From Cryobacterium sp. Y50 (GTDB lineage Bacteria; Actinomycetota; Actinomycetes; Actinomycetales; Microbacteriaceae), in NCBI RefSeq assembly GCF_002929805.1, contig NZ_PJJM01000091.1, positions 1 to 64,000 of the forward strand: a stretch of DNA of 64,000 nt, written 5' to 3'. A model generated the notes under the pieces. The model had not been told where the DNA came from and did no database searches. It saw only the letters and a list, made by a program, of their open reading frames with translations. Within the stretch, counting starts at the first letter, position 1, and every line of letters begins with the position of its first letter. Shown here piece by piece: positions 8,534-17,297 of this stretch. Both the position numbers and the translations under genes were made by a program.

Positions 8534-8737
8534 TTAGCGGACTGATTGGGATGACGTGCGCTTGCGCCGCTGCTGGACGTACCTTCGGCCAAAGTAGATC
8601 GTCTGAATAACGCCCAAGCCCAATATCCCAATCGTGAAAAGCACATTGCCTGGGGTCACTGCGCTCCACACCCCGAGACCCAGGTACAAGAGCCCGACAA
8701 TCGTCAAGGCCAGCGGTGCTTCGTCTGACTGCGCCAT
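8534..8737 (-). CDS. Small two-segment membrane protein, unknown function
   Basis: A 67-residue protein with two predicted membrane segments (about 9-28 and 31-48) and a basic C-terminal tail (GRRYVQQRRKR). It reads convergently toward the tRNA-Arg gene and ends 4 bp from the tRNA CCA. I do not recognise a family. The clean hydrophobic/basic layout and intact frame make it more likely real than a shadow. No functional partner is evident. Confidence 0.6.
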   Translation of the reverse strand: MAQSDEAPLALTIVGLLYLGLGVWSAVTPGNVLFTIGILGLGVIQTIYFGRRYVQQRRKRTSSQSVR

Positions 8738-8868
8738 TTCGGACTAACCCCGATCGTTGTTGATACTACCGACTTCAGTGTGGCGCGAATCGACGTGAAG
8801 TCCAAGGTCTCACGGCGTCTTCCGGTTGAGGCGGCAGCGCTAATTCTCGAGGATTGCTAGATTCAAGT

Positions 8869-9690
8869 ATGCGAGAACTCCAGGCGCGAATCATCGCGGA
8901 ACTCAACGTCTCACCCACCATCGACCCTGCCGCCGAAGTACACCGCCGGGTGAAATTTCTCAAGGACTACCTCAAGCGCACCGGTGCTGCGGGCCTGGCG
9001 CTCGGCATCAGTGGCGGTCAGGACTCCACCCTGGCCGGCCGGTTATGCTCGCTCGCCATCGATGAACTCGTCGCCGAGGGGCACCCGGCCACCTTCGTCG
9101 CCGTGCGCCTGCCGTACGCGATTCAGCGCGATGAAGCGGATGCCCAACTCGCGTTGGAATTCATCCGCCCGCAATCGCAGGCTACCTTCAACATTGAACT
9201 CGCCGTCGAGGGTTTTGAAACCGAATTTCTCGCGAGCCTCGACGTGGCGATGACCGACTTCACCAAGGGGAATGTCAAGGCGCGTTCCCGTATGATCGCG
9301 CAGTATGCGCTCGCCGGCCAGCTCGGCCTGCTCGTGGTCGGTACCGACCATGCGGCCGAAGCGGTTACCGGATTCTTCACCAAGTACGGCGACGGCGGCA
9401 CCGACATTCTGCCGCTGACCGGCCTGTCCAAGCGCCAGGGTCGCGCCCTGTTGATAGAGCTCGGGGCCCCCGAACGGCTCTATTTGAAGGACCCGACCGC
9501 TGATCTGCTCGACCACACGCCCGGTCAGAGCGACGAAGCGAATCTGGGACTGCAGTACGAGCACATCGATGATTTTCTCGAGGGTCAGCCGGTCGACGAC
9601 GAAGTGGCCGAGGCAATCGAAGCACGCTACCTCAGCACGGAACACAAGCGTCGGATGCCCGCCGCGCTGTTTGACGACTGGTGGCGATAA
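8869..9690 (+). CDS. nadE: Ammonia-dependent NAD+ synthetase
   Basis: This enzyme adenylates and amidates nicotinic acid adenine dinucleotide with ammonia to give NAD+, the last step of NAD synthesis, in the cytoplasm. The 273 residues include the ATP-pyrophosphatase loop SGGQDS (48-53) and the family signature [14 protein letters not shown]. There is no N-terminal nitrilase/glutaminase domain, so it is the short ammonia-dependent form. ATG at 8869 matches the usual family start (MRELQARII...FLKDYL); an upstream TTG would add five unneeded residues. It ends just before a strong hairpin terminator. Its neighbours are unrelated and it appears to be monocistronic. Confidence 0.95.
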   Translation: MRELQARIIAELNVSPTIDPAAEVHRRVKFLKDYLKRTGAAGLALGISGGQDSTLAGRLCSLAIDELVAEGHPATFVAVRLPYAIQRDEADAQLALEFIRPQSQATFNIELAVEGFETEFLASLDVAMTDFTKGNVKARSRMIAQYALAGQLGLLVVGTDHAAEAVTGFFTKYGDGGTDILPLTGLSKRQGRALLIELGAPERLYLKDPTADLLDHTPGQSDEANLGLQYEHIDDFLEGQPVDDEVAEAIEARYLSTEHKRRMPAALFDDWWR

Positions 9691-9709
9691 GCGTCCCAGC
9701 GCGACAAAA

Positions 9710-9750
9710 AACGAGCCGGTCAGCGCTGCGACAGCGCCGACCGGCTCGTT
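9710..9750. terminator. Hairpin terminator between convergent nadE and the 9771 gene
   Basis: AACGAGCCGGTC (9710-9721) pairs perfectly with GACCGGCTCGTT (9739-9750), and an inner GCGCTG/CAGCGC pairing extends the stem. An A-run lies on the left side and T-rich sequence on the right, so it can act for both convergent genes. Confidence 0.85.
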
Positions 9751-9770
9751 CAGGTTGTACTGATTGACCT

Positions 9771-10535
9771 CTAGATGGTCGGTGCGGAGGACGAACGCGT
9801 GAGCGGGTCTGTGCTGCGCACCTCGAGTTTGTTCACGTCGTCGAGCAGACGCTGGGTCTCCGTTGATGCGTCGGCCGCAGCCGCCGTCGAAGTGGATGCC
9901 GGCGCACGGTTGACCGCCGCAGGAGTGAGCGGTGCCGCTCGCACCGGTGCGGGCGCGGGTTCTGCCGCACTGTGCTGGTTGTGGTGCTGCTGGGCAACCC
10001 ACGCGTCTTGCTCGGCCAGCAGGCTCTTCTCGGCGCCGGAGTTCTGGGCTTTCCAACGATCGAGATCGCCCTGGAAGATTTTGCGGGCGCGCCCAGGCTT
10101 GTTCTGCCACTCCACCAAGCGGTCGCGAAACTCGACCAAAGCCGGTTCCAGCTGGTATCCGAATGTGGCCGAGGTGCGCTTGAGCTCGTACAACTCGTGG
10201 GTGGCCCAGTTCGCGGCGATGCCCGACCCGCGGATCGGCAGCAGTCGAACCTGAATGTCGGCTTGTCCGACCGCCCGGTCGCTCATGACCTGTTCCTGCG
10301 GGGTCAGCGAATTCCAAACGGATGCCTCGGTGGCGGCATCGACGAGGGCGGCGATCGCGGCCACCTTGATCTCCCGATCCCGTTGGGTGAGGAGCCGCTT
10401 GACGGCCCCCCGGGAGATCAACGCCGCCAGCACGCTGGCGATGACAATCGCACCAATGAAGACGATCGCACTGAAAACCACAGGTTCTGTGCTGACGTCT
10501 GTGAGCCAGGTTACGAAGCTATTCCACCATTCCAT
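9771..10535 (-). CDS. Membrane-anchored protein with coiled cytoplasmic domain, unknown function
   Basis: A 254-residue protein starting at ATG 10533-10535 (MEWWNSF). One membrane segment (about 20-42) is followed by a basic, helical domain (about 45-175) and an Ala/Pro-rich low-complexity region, ending in a short helical tail. The layout resembles conserved membrane proteins of unknown function in Microbacteriaceae. An upstream in-frame ATG would add a poorly supported leader. It is convergent with nadE across the shared hairpin. No enzyme motif was recognised. Confidence 0.7.
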   Translation of the reverse strand: MEWWNSFVTWLTDVSTEPVVFSAIVFIGAIVIASVLAALISRGAVKRLLTQRDREIKVAAIAALVDAATEASVWNSLTPQEQVMSDRAVGQADIQVRLLPIRGSGIAANWATHELYELKRTSATFGYQLEPALVEFRDRLVEWQNKPGRARKIFQGDLDRWKAQNSGAEKSLLAEQDAWVAQQHHNQHSAAEPAPAPVRAAPLTPAAVNRAPASTSTAAAADASTETQRLLDDVNKLEVRSTDPLTRSSSAPTI

Positions 10536-10628
10536 GTCGAGGATTTTATCCGCGCAGTTTCTGTTCTGCGGGACCAGCCTCGGCGTGCCCCCACTCATTT
10601 GGGACCAATGGGTGTGATGCGGCAGCGA

Positions 10629-10865
10629 TTAGCATAAACGGAAACAATCGATAGCGTCTTCGATGCGGCAGAACGCGCCGAGATCACGCGTGCGAGTCGC
10701 GAAAACGATTCTTCGGGCGCTATACCGCTCACCGTCGACGCCGGCCCGGCGTTCGAGATAGCCGATGACAGCGCCAACCGGATCGACGACGCGCCACAAT
10801 CCCTCGCGCACTGCGATGAAATCACGGCCACGAATGCTGGCGATCGGTGCGATGAGAAATGTCAT
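10629..10865 (-). CDS. Small conserved-looking hypothetical protein (78 aa)
   Basis: ATG at 10863-10865 has a near-perfect ribosome-binding site, AGAAGGAG, at good spacing. The 78 residues read as a compact alpha/beta protein (WRVVDPVGAVIGYLE, YSARRIVFATRTRDLGAF) ending in CFRLC. I recognise the general pattern from Microbacteriaceae hypothetical proteins but cannot name a function. It is divergent from msrA, with about 140 bp between. Confidence 0.65.
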   Translation of the reverse strand: MTFLIAPIASIRGRDFIAVREGLWRVVDPVGAVIGYLERRAGVDGERYSARRIVFATRTRDLGAFCRIEDAIDCFRLC

Positions 10866-11005
10866 GATTGCTCCTTCTGAATTCGGCCGGCCGCTGGTGT
10901 TTCCTCCACCGTATGGGCGACCACCGACATCCGCTTTCGGCGAACAGGCGGCAGCAATGACGCAGCATCCTGCGGGGGCGACGCTGGACGAGTTAGGGTG
11001 GAGGA

Positions 11006-11530
11006 GTGCAAACTTTTGTGATCGCAGGTGGATGTTTCTGGTGTCTCGATGCTGTCTATCGGGTCTTACGCGGTGTGAGCGAGGTCGTTTCGGGGTACAC
11101 CGGCGGTACCACCGCCGACCCTGACTACGAAGCGGTCTGCACCGGCCGTACCGGCCACGCTGAGGCCGTTGCGGTGACCTTCGACCCGAAGGTCATACCA
11201 GCCAGCGTCATCCTGGACGTGTTTTTCACGCTGCACGACCCGACCCAGCTCAATCGGCAGGGCAACGATGTCGGTACCCAATACCGGTCGGCCATGTTCT
11301 ACACCGACGATGAGCAGAAGCAGCTGTTTGAGACAGCCCGAGATCGGGCAAGTGAGTGGTGGGGCGCTGGCATCACTACCACAATCGAACCGCTCGGTGA
11401 CTACCACGAGGCCGAAGACCTTCACCAAGACTTCTTCAACAAGAACCCCGGACAGGGCTACTGCATGGCCGTTGCCGTGCCGAAGGTCAACAAGATTCGC
11501 AAGTCCTACTCCGAGTATCTCGTCGGCTAG
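11006..11530 (+). CDS. msrA: Peptide methionine sulfoxide reductase MsrA
   Basis: Reduces methionine-S-sulfoxide, free or in proteins, to methionine as part of oxidative-damage repair in the cytoplasm. The family signature GGCFWC is at residues 8-13, with catalytic Cys10. The downstream Y-T-G-G-T, GRTGHAE, FTLHDPTQLNRQGNDVGTQYRS and F-x-x-AEDxHQ-like (YHEAEDLHQDF) blocks are all intact. A resolving-Cys candidate is present near the C-terminus (GYC). 174 residues is full length. GTG at 11006 directly follows GTGGAGGA. It is unrelated to its neighbours and appears to be a single gene. Confidence 0.96.
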   Translation: MQTFVIAGGCFWCLDAVYRVLRGVSEVVSGYTGGTTADPDYEAVCTGRTGHAEAVAVTFDPKVIPASVILDVFFTLHDPTQLNRQGNDVGTQYRSAMFYTDDEQKQLFETARDRASEWWGAGITTTIEPLGDYHEAEDLHQDFFNKNPGQGYCMAVAVPKVNKIRKSYSEYLVG

Positions 11531-11584
11531 CTTCTTCTCCACAGCTCCTCGAGAGCGGGAATTCTCTACGGATTCGCACGACTT

Positions 11585-11668
11585 GCCCCACCACTGTGTC
11601 GTGGGGCGGCACACTCGCAGTGTGCGACCCGGGAACAACGAAGACTGGCACGAGTTGTTGTTCCCGGG
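11585..11668. other. Three consecutive inverted repeats in the msrA-ssb intergenic region
   Basis: There are three back-to-back hairpins. GCCCCAC (11585-11591) pairs with GTGGGGC (11602-11608). GCACACT (11609-11615) pairs with AGTGTGC (11619-11625) across a 3-nt loop. CCCGGGAACAAC (11628-11639) pairs with GTTGTTCCCGGG (11657-11668). None is followed by a T-run. They could be terminators, processing sites or a structured leader for the SSB gene; nothing in the sequence decides between these. Confidence 0.6.
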
Positions 11669-11737
11669 CCGCGTGCGTCGGCTCCCTGTTCGGCGCCCAG
11701 CGATCGTGTTCACGCGAACATCGTGCCGGGAGAAACC

Positions 11738-12268
11738 ATGAGCGAGCGCATCACGATATCCGGAGTCATTGGCACCGTTCCCCGCCGCCCTTTTGCCAAA
11801 AACGGAGCCCCGATCACATCCTTTCGTCTGGCGTCTCGCCAGAGCCATTTCGATCGGGCAAAGGACGAATGGGTCGACGACAACACCAGCTGGTACACCG
11901 TCAGTACGTTTCGCCACCTGGCTACCAATGCGGCCCAGTCGCTCAGCAAGGGCGAGCATGTGGTAGTGACGGGCAAGCTCTTCGTTCGCAACTGGACGAA
12001 TGCGGAACGCTCAGGAACGGATGTCGATATCGTCGCTGACGCCATCGGCCATGACCTAGCTTGGTACACCACAACGCCCGTTCGCGCTGGCTTACCGGCC
12101 CGCGCTAAATCGGAGCAGACCGAGTCGGAACCGGCCGAATCCGCCGAATCTGCCGAATCGGCCACCGCATACGAGGATGACTTCAGGCAACTAGATGGTT
12201 CTGCAGACGGTTTCGTTCCGGACGCGACCGACGCCGACCGTGATTCGTTTGCGCGTTTAGACTCGTAA
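11738..12268 (+). CDS. Single-stranded DNA-binding protein, SSB family (probable second paralogue)
   Basis: A 176-residue OB-fold protein starting at ATG 11738 after GGGAGAAA. The N-terminal ~110 residues match SSB (TISGVIGTVPRRPF, SWYTVSTFRHLATNAAQSLSKGEHVVVTGKL, DIVADAIGHDL). The C-terminal third is an acidic Ser/Glu/Ala-rich tail. The protein ends DSFARLDS and lacks the canonical D-D-x-x-P-F tip that recruits partner proteins in housekeeping SSB. It also lies away from rpsF/rplI, so it is more likely an accessory SSB. Three hairpins precede it. Confidence 0.85.
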   Translation: MSERITISGVIGTVPRRPFAKNGAPITSFRLASRQSHFDRAKDEWVDDNTSWYTVSTFRHLATNAAQSLSKGEHVVVTGKLFVRNWTNAERSGTDVDIVADAIGHDLAWYTTTPVRAGLPARAKSEQTESEPAESAESAESATAYEDDFRQLDGSADGFVPDATDADRDSFARLDS

Positions 12269-12303
12269 CATCGTCCACGCACGTGGACCGGGGGAGGCAG
12301 TAC

Positions 12304-12855
12304 GTGAGCTTGGCAGAACCACATCCGCAGGATCAGTCCGTTGTGAGGGCGGTCGGTCGGCGCGCCGGCCGCTCGCGGTTCTCCGCTGCCATGGTGGGCG
12401 CTGCGCTGATCTTTGGCGTCACCCTGACCGCGTGTACCGGTGTCCCGGCAGAACCCGCCACTACGACCGCTGTTCCCGCCACTCCGGCGACACCGACACC
12501 CTCGGCCACGCCAGCACCCGACCCGGCGCTGGTACCGACCGGAACCGCGGGAGAGAATCTGGTCTACTTCAACTTTCTGGCCGCGGCGGTAACCAAAGCA
12601 GACCCCTCTGCTGACGGTCGCGCCTACATCGACGCCCTCGTCGAAGGCGGGTTTGACCGCAGCGCGATGGAAGTGACCTTCGATCGTACCCAGGCCAATC
12701 TCGTCGCCGACTCTGTGCAATTCTCCGTGCGCTTCGCCGGCGAATGCTTGATCGGTCAGATCGGCCCGGCCAGCGACGGCTTCCACAGCGTGGTCGCGCC
12801 GATCCTGTCGACCGGTTTGTGTCTGGTTGGGTCTAGTCGACAAATAGACTGGTGA
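12304..12855 (+). CDS. Secreted lipoprotein, DUF6993-like
   Basis: GTG at 12304 follows a strong GGGGGAGG site. The 183 residues have a basic N-terminus, a hydrophobic segment and a lipobox-like LTAC, then a Thr/Pro/Ala-rich linker and a folded domain with two Cys (GEC, GLC). The pattern resembles a Microbacteriaceae lipoprotein family known as DUF6993. It ends inside the start region of ettA (the two genes overlap a little), so co-transcription is possible, although the functions are unrelated. The role is unknown. Confidence 0.7.
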   Translation: MSLAEPHPQDQSVVRAVGRRAGRSRFSAAMVGAALIFGVTLTACTGVPAEPATTTAVPATPATPTPSATPAPDPALVPTGTAGENLVYFNFLAAAVTKADPSADGRAYIDALVEGGFDRSAMEVTFDRTQANLVADSVQFSVRFAGECLIGQIGPASDGFHSVVAPILSTGLCLVGSSRQIDW

Positions 12856-12860
12856 ACACT

Positions 12861-14543
12861 ATGGCCGAATTTATTTACTCAATGGTCCGCGCTCGCAAGG
12901 CGATCGGTGAAAAGCTGATTCTTGACGACGTCACCATGTCCTTTTTTCCCGGTGCCAAGATTGGTGTGGTTGGCCCCAACGGCGCCGGAAAGTCCACCAT
13001 TCTCAAGATCATGGCGGGTCTGGACACCCCCAGCAACGGTGAGGCGCGACTCTCCCCGGGCTACACCGTCGGTATTCTGATGCAGGAACCGCAGCTCGAC
13101 GAGAGCAAGACCGTGCTCGAAAACGTGCAGGAGGGCGTCGGGCCGATCAAGGCCAAGGTCGACCGCTTCAATGAGATCAGCCTTGCCCTGGGCGAACCCG
13201 ACGCCGACTTCGACACACTGCTCGCCGAAATGGGCATTTTGCAGGAAGCCATCGATGCAGCGGATGCCTGGGACCTCGATTCCCAGCTCGAGCAGGCCAT
13301 GGACGCCCTGCGCACTCCGCCGGGCGATTCCGAGGTCGCCAACCTCTCCGGTGGTGAGAAGCGCCGGGTAGCGCTGACCAAGCTGCTGCTGCAAAAGCCC
13401 GATCTGCTGCTGCTCGATGAGCCCACTAACCACCTCGACGCCGAGAGTGTTCTCTGGCTCGAGCAGCACCTGGCCAAGTATCCCGGCGCCGTGATCGCCG
13501 TCACCCACGACCGGTACTTCCTCGACCACGTTGCCGAGTGGATCGCCGAAATTGACCGCGGACACCTTTACCCCTACGAGGGCAACTACTCCACCTACCT
13601 CGAAAAGAAGCAGGAACGACTGTTCGTGCAGGGCAAGAAGGATGCGAAGTTGTCACGCCGTCTCGCCGACGAGCTTGAATGGGTGCGCTCCAACGCCAAG
13701 GGCCGTCAGGTGAAGTCGAAGGCCCGCCTGGCTCGCTACGAGGAGATGGTCACCGCCGCCGAGAGCACCCGCAAGCTGGACTTCGAAGAAATCGTGATTC
13801 CGGTCGGCCCGCGGCTCGGTGCCCAGGTCATCGACGCGACCAAGCTCGAAAAGGGCTTCGACGGGCGCCTGCTCATCGACAATCTCAGCTTCACCCTGCC
13901 GCGCAACGGCATCGTCGGCATTATCGGCCCGAATGGTGTGGGAAAGACCACCCTGTTCAAGACCATCGTCGGCAAGGAACCACTCGACGGTGGCGAGCTG
14001 AAAATCGGCGACACGGTCAACATCTCCTACGTCGACCAGGACCGTGGCGGCATCGATCCGAACAAGACCCTGTGGGAGGTTGTCTCCGACGGCCAGGACT
14101 ACATCCAGGTTGGCAAGACCGAAATTCCCTCGCGCGCCTACGTCTCGACCTTTGGTTTCAAGGGTCCAGACCAGCAGAAGAAGGCCGGCGTGCTCTCCGG
14201 TGGTGAGCGCAACCGTCTGAACCTTGCTCTTACCCTGAAGCAGGGCGGAAACCTGCTGCTCCTCGACGAGCCCACTAACGACCTCGACGTCGAAACGCTC
14301 GGGTCGCTTGAGAACGCGCTGCTCGAGTTTCCCGGCTGCGCCGTGGTGATCACGCACGACCGGTGGTTCCTTGACCGGGTGGCCACGCACATCCTCTCGT
14401 ATGAGGGAACCGACGACAACCCAGCCAACTGGTACTGGTTCGAGGGCAACTTCGAGTCCTACGAAGAGAACAAGATCGAGCGTCTCGGCCCCGATGCGGC
14501 CAAGCCGCACCGTTCCGCTTACCGCAAGCTCACTCGCGATTAG
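12861..14543 (+). CDS. ettA: ABC-F ATPase EttA (energy-dependent translational throttle)
   Basis: A cytoplasmic ABC-F protein that binds the ribosomal E site and gates the first elongation step according to the ATP/ADP state. It carries two ABC domains. The first has Walker A GPNGAGKST (38-46), LSGGEKRRVAL and LLLDEPTNHLD. The second has GPNGVGKT, LSGGERNRLNLAL and LLLDEPTNDLD. The P-site-tRNA-interaction linker and arm lie between them. 560 residues and the start MAEFIYSMVRARK are typical of EttA. ATG 12861 is preferred over the GTG at 12852. It shares the strand with the thioesterase 12 bp downstream. Confidence 0.95.
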   Translation: MAEFIYSMVRARKAIGEKLILDDVTMSFFPGAKIGVVGPNGAGKSTILKIMAGLDTPSNGEARLSPGYTVGILMQEPQLDESKTVLENVQEGVGPIKAKVDRFNEISLALGEPDADFDTLLAEMGILQEAIDAADAWDLDSQLEQAMDALRTPPGDSEVANLSGGEKRRVALTKLLLQKPDLLLLDEPTNHLDAESVLWLEQHLAKYPGAVIAVTHDRYFLDHVAEWIAEIDRGHLYPYEGNYSTYLEKKQERLFVQGKKDAKLSRRLADELEWVRSNAKGRQVKSKARLARYEEMVTAAESTRKLDFEEIVIPVGPRLGAQVIDATKLEKGFDGRLLIDNLSFTLPRNGIVGIIGPNGVGKTTLFKTIVGKEPLDGGELKIGDTVNISYVDQDRGGIDPNKTLWEVVSDGQDYIQVGKTEIPSRAYVSTFGFKGPDQQKKAGVLSGGERNRLNLALTLKQGGNLLLLDEPTNDLDVETLGSLENALLEFPGCAVVITHDRWFLDRVATHILSYEGTDDNPANWYWFEGNFESYEENKIERLGPDAAKPHRSAYRKLTRD

Positions 14544-14554
14544 GACATAAAAAG

Positions 14555-15025
14555 GTGAAGCTGCACGTACCGATCCGCCTGCGCTGGTCCGACCTCGACG
14601 CCTACGGTCACGTCAACAACTCCGAGATGCTGCGCCTGCTGGAAGAGGCGCGCATCCTGGCCTTCTGGGTGACCGAAGACGAGGGGGCGATCGGCGCGAG
14701 CACGGCCGTGCTCGACGGACGTCCGGGAGCGGCGACCCTGACACTGATCGCCCGGCAGGAGATCGAGTATCTGGCGCCGGTGCCCTACCTGCGTCAGCCG
14801 CTCGACGTTCGTCTCTGGATCGGCAAGCTCGGTGGCGCGAGCCTCGACGTGTGCTATGAGGTGTACAGCCCCGAGAGCGTCATGCCGGAGGTTCTGTATG
14901 CGCGGGCGAGCACGACCATCGTGCTCGTCGATGCGACGAGCGAACGCCCGCGCCGCATCAACGACACCGAACGCGCCGCCTGGACTCCCTACCTCGACGA
15001 CCCGATCGAGTTCGCCCGGCACTGA
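14555..15025 (+). CDS. Acyl-CoA thioesterase, 4HBT / YbgC-like hotdog family
   Basis: A 156-residue hotdog-fold enzyme that probably hydrolyses short or medium acyl-CoA. The N-terminal signature RLRWSDLDAYGHVNNSEMLRLLEEAR contains the catalytic Asp and the GHVNN motif of the 4-hydroxybenzoyl-CoA thioesterase family. A GTG start follows AAAAAGG, just 11 bp after ettA, so the two are probably co-transcribed. Substrate cannot be read from the sequence. Confidence 0.85.
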   Translation: MKLHVPIRLRWSDLDAYGHVNNSEMLRLLEEARILAFWVTEDEGAIGASTAVLDGRPGAATLTLIARQEIEYLAPVPYLRQPLDVRLWIGKLGGASLDVCYEVYSPESVMPEVLYARASTTIVLVDATSERPRRINDTERAAWTPYLDDPIEFARH

Positions 15026-15128
15026 CTCGTCCCGCAGGGCAGAACGTGGGCTAGAGTTTCCGTGAATAAACCGTTGTTGTACTGAACCACACACGCGTCC
15101 ACTGCGTGTTAAGCGGGGGAGGTGGGCC

Positions 15129-15638
15129 GTGGCCGATGAGCGTGCCGAACTATTGCGTGCCCTCCACGACGAACACGGGCCTATTCTGTGGCGCTATGTA
15201 GTGCGGTTGACTCATGACACCGCCCTCGCCGATGACGTGGTGCAGGAGACCCTGTTGCGCGCCTGGCGCCGGCCGCGCCTGCTCGATCAGACCGAGGTGT
15301 CGGCCAGGGCGTGGCTGTTCACGGTGGCCCGAAACCTGGTGATCGACGATCGACGCACGGCCCGGGCCCGGCATGAGATGCCGACCGACCAGCTGCCCGA
15401 ACTGCCCACCGACGATCAAACCGACGCCTTACTCGATGCCTGGCTGATAGCGGATGCCCTCACCGACCTTTCGCTCGATCATCGGGCAGTCATCGTCTGC
15501 GCCTACTATCAAGGCCAGTCCGTCGCGGAGACCGCACGAAATTTGGATATTCCCGAAGGAACCGTGAAATCCAGGCTGCACTATGGTCTGCGAGCTCTGC
15601 GCCTCGCACTGCAAGAGCGAGGAGTGACGGAGCGATGA
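15129..15638 (+). CDS. ECF (group IV) RNA polymerase sigma factor
   Basis: A 169-residue sigma factor without regions 1 and 3. Region 2 (about 12-75) contains DVVQETLLRAWRRP and ARAWLFTVARNLVIDDRR. Region 4 (about 108-160) has LSLDHRAVIVCAYYQGQSVAETARNLDIPEGTVKSRLHYGLRAL. The GTG start has a strong GGGGGAGG site. Its stop overlaps the start of the zinc-finger anti-sigma gene, the usual arrangement for a sigma and its inhibitor. An inverted repeat ACACGC-N7-GCGTGT (15091-15109) lies in the short leader and could be regulatory. Confidence 0.92.
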   Translation: MADERAELLRALHDEHGPILWRYVVRLTHDTALADDVVQETLLRAWRRPRLLDQTEVSARAWLFTVARNLVIDDRRTARARHEMPTDQLPELPTDDQTDALLDAWLIADALTDLSLDHRAVIVCAYYQGQSVAETARNLDIPEGTVKSRLHYGLRALRLALQERGVTER

Positions 15639-16345
15639 ACAGTCCTGCCGACCGATACTCAGACTGGGACGGCGTCTACGTACTCGGCGCGCTCTCGCCT
15701 GGCGACCGACGAGACTACGAACGGCACCTCAACGACTGCGCCGCCTGCAGTCAGGCCGTCGCCCACCTCGCCGGGCTGCCCGGGCTGCTCGCCCTGGTAC
15801 CCCTGGATCAAGCGGTGCAGCTCGGTCATGCGCCCGGTGCGGCAGTGGATTCGGGCACATCGCCGTCCGCCGAGCTGCTGCCCCGGCTGCTGGCAGCGGC
15901 CCGGGCCCGCTCCCGGCGGGCTCGCCTGCTCACGGTAGGGGCCATGCTGACGGCCGCCGCGATTGCGGCATCCGCTGCCCTGATTGTGCCTGGCTGGCTG
16001 GACCAGCGAGTCACCAGTGCCAGGGAACCGGCCGTCGCCATGACCGCCGTCGTTCCGAGTCCGCTCACCGCGAGCTTTCGCCTGACGGGCGAAAACTGGG
16101 GTACCCGCATCGACGCGAACTGCAGTTATGCCAAGAGCGGCAACGACTTCGGACCGCAGCCCTACGCCCTGTTCGTGACCGACACCGCCGGGGACGAGAG
16201 CCTGGTCGCCAGCTGGATTGCCGGTCCCGGTACCACGATCACCGCCGTGGGTACCATGAATGTCGCCGAAGACGCGATTGCGAGCGTGGACATTCGCTGG
16301 ATGCCCGACGAGCGCGTGCTGCTGGAGTCCAAACCGAGCTGGTAG
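15635..16345 (+). CDS. Membrane-anchored zinc-finger anti-sigma factor
   Basis: A 236-residue regulator that starts inside the last codons of the ECF sigma gene (ATGA overlap). A ZAS-type anti-sigma motif, H31-x3-C35-x2-C38, sits in the N-terminal cytoplasmic part (YERHLNDCAAC). A membrane segment lies near 105-125, and an extracytoplasmic domain of about 110 residues follows. By family role it would hold the sigma factor at the membrane until a stress signal releases it. The signal is unknown. Coupling to the sigma gene is clear from the overlap. Confidence 0.88.
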   Translation: MNSPADRYSDWDGVYVLGALSPGDRRDYERHLNDCAACSQAVAHLAGLPGLLALVPLDQAVQLGHAPGAAVDSGTSPSAELLPRLLAAARARSRRARLLTVGAMLTAAAIAASAALIVPGWLDQRVTSAREPAVAMTAVVPSPLTASFRLTGENWGTRIDANCSYAKSGNDFGPQPYALFVTDTAGDESLVASWIAGPGTTITAVGTMNVAEDAIASVDIRWMPDERVLLESKPSW

Positions 16346-16353
16346 CTACTGAA

Positions 16354-17229
16354 CTATTCGAGAATGATGGGCACGCGCAACATGCCCTCCTGCGCCACGG
16401 TGGCCAGAAGCACGCCGTTGCGGCTAAAGATGCTGCCGGTGGCGAGGCCGCGACCGCCCTGGGCGCTTGGCGAATCCTGCACGTACAGCAACCATTCGTC
16501 GACGCGTCCGAAGCGGTGCCACCACATAGCGTGGTCGAGGCTCGCGATTTTGAGGCCTGGCGAGGCCCAGGCTACGCCGTGCCGACGCATGATCGGTTCC
16601 ATGATCGAGTAGTCGCTGGCGTAGGCGAGCGCGGCGCGATGCAGGTCGGGATCGTCGGGCAGCGGCGAAAATGTCTTCATCCACACGGCCTGACGCGAGG
16701 TGTGCTCGCCGTTGACCTTGAGGTAGATCGGAGAGGGAACGTGGCGCATGTCGAAGGGGCGCTCACTGGCCCAGTAACGCGCCACCGAATGGTCGATGTG
16801 CGCGAGAGAATCGGATGCCGTCGGCAGGCTTTCCGGGTCGGGAATGTCGGTCGGCATCTCGATGTGGTGTTCCAGGCCTTTGTCGGCGTCCTGGAACGAG
16901 GCAATCATCGACAGGATCGGTACGCCGTCCTGATAGCACTGGGTGCGGCGGGTCGAAAACGAGCGTCCGTCGTGAATGCGTTCGACCGAAAAGGTGATCG
17001 GCTGATTGACATCACCGGGGCGCAGAAAATAGCCGTGCATCGAGTGCACGTGGCGTTCATCGGGTACGGTACGCATTGCGGCGACGAGGGACTGGGCCAG
17101 CACTTGCCCGCCGAAGACGCGACCCAGAGGCATCCACTGGGAAGGGCCGGTAAAGATATCTTCGTTGGTGCGGGCTCCGGTGTCGGTCAGATCGAGAACA
17201 GCCAGGAGGCCTTCCGTCGGCTTGTGCAT
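16354..17229 (-). CDS. tesB: Acyl-CoA thioesterase II (TesB-like)
   Basis: A double-hotdog thioesterase of 291 residues hydrolysing acyl-CoA in the cytoplasm. Recognisable blocks are GRVFGGQVLAQSL near the N-terminus, VHSMHGYFLRPGD, and the second-hotdog region with SLDHAMWWHR, LYVQDSPSAQGGRGLATGSIF. ATG at 17227-17229 (MHKPTEGL) follows GGAGACAGC. A longer in-frame upstream start would add a basic stretch lacking in the family. It is convergent with the anti-sigma gene and divergent from the hypothetical at 17298. Confidence 0.92.
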   Translation of the reverse strand: MHKPTEGLLAVLDLTDTGARTNEDIFTGPSQWMPLGRVFGGQVLAQSLVAAMRTVPDERHVHSMHGYFLRPGDVNQPITFSVERIHDGRSFSTRRTQCYQDGVPILSMIASFQDADKGLEHHIEMPTDIPDPESLPTASDSLAHIDHSVARYWASERPFDMRHVPSPIYLKVNGEHTSRQAVWMKTFSPLPDDPDLHRAALAYASDYSIMEPIMRRHGVAWASPGLKIASLDHAMWWHRFGRVDEWLLYVQDSPSAQGGRGLATGSIFSRNGVLLATVAQEGMLRVPIILE

Positions 17230-17297
17230 GCTGTCTCCTCGGGCAAGTTTGCGTGCGCGGCCAACGGTCGTGACGCATCTTGGTAGTTTAGAAGGTG

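Noticed and set aside
11585..11668. Stacked hairpins considered as a tRNA or riboswitch
   Set aside because: No cloverleaf, no T arm, and no known riboswitch core.
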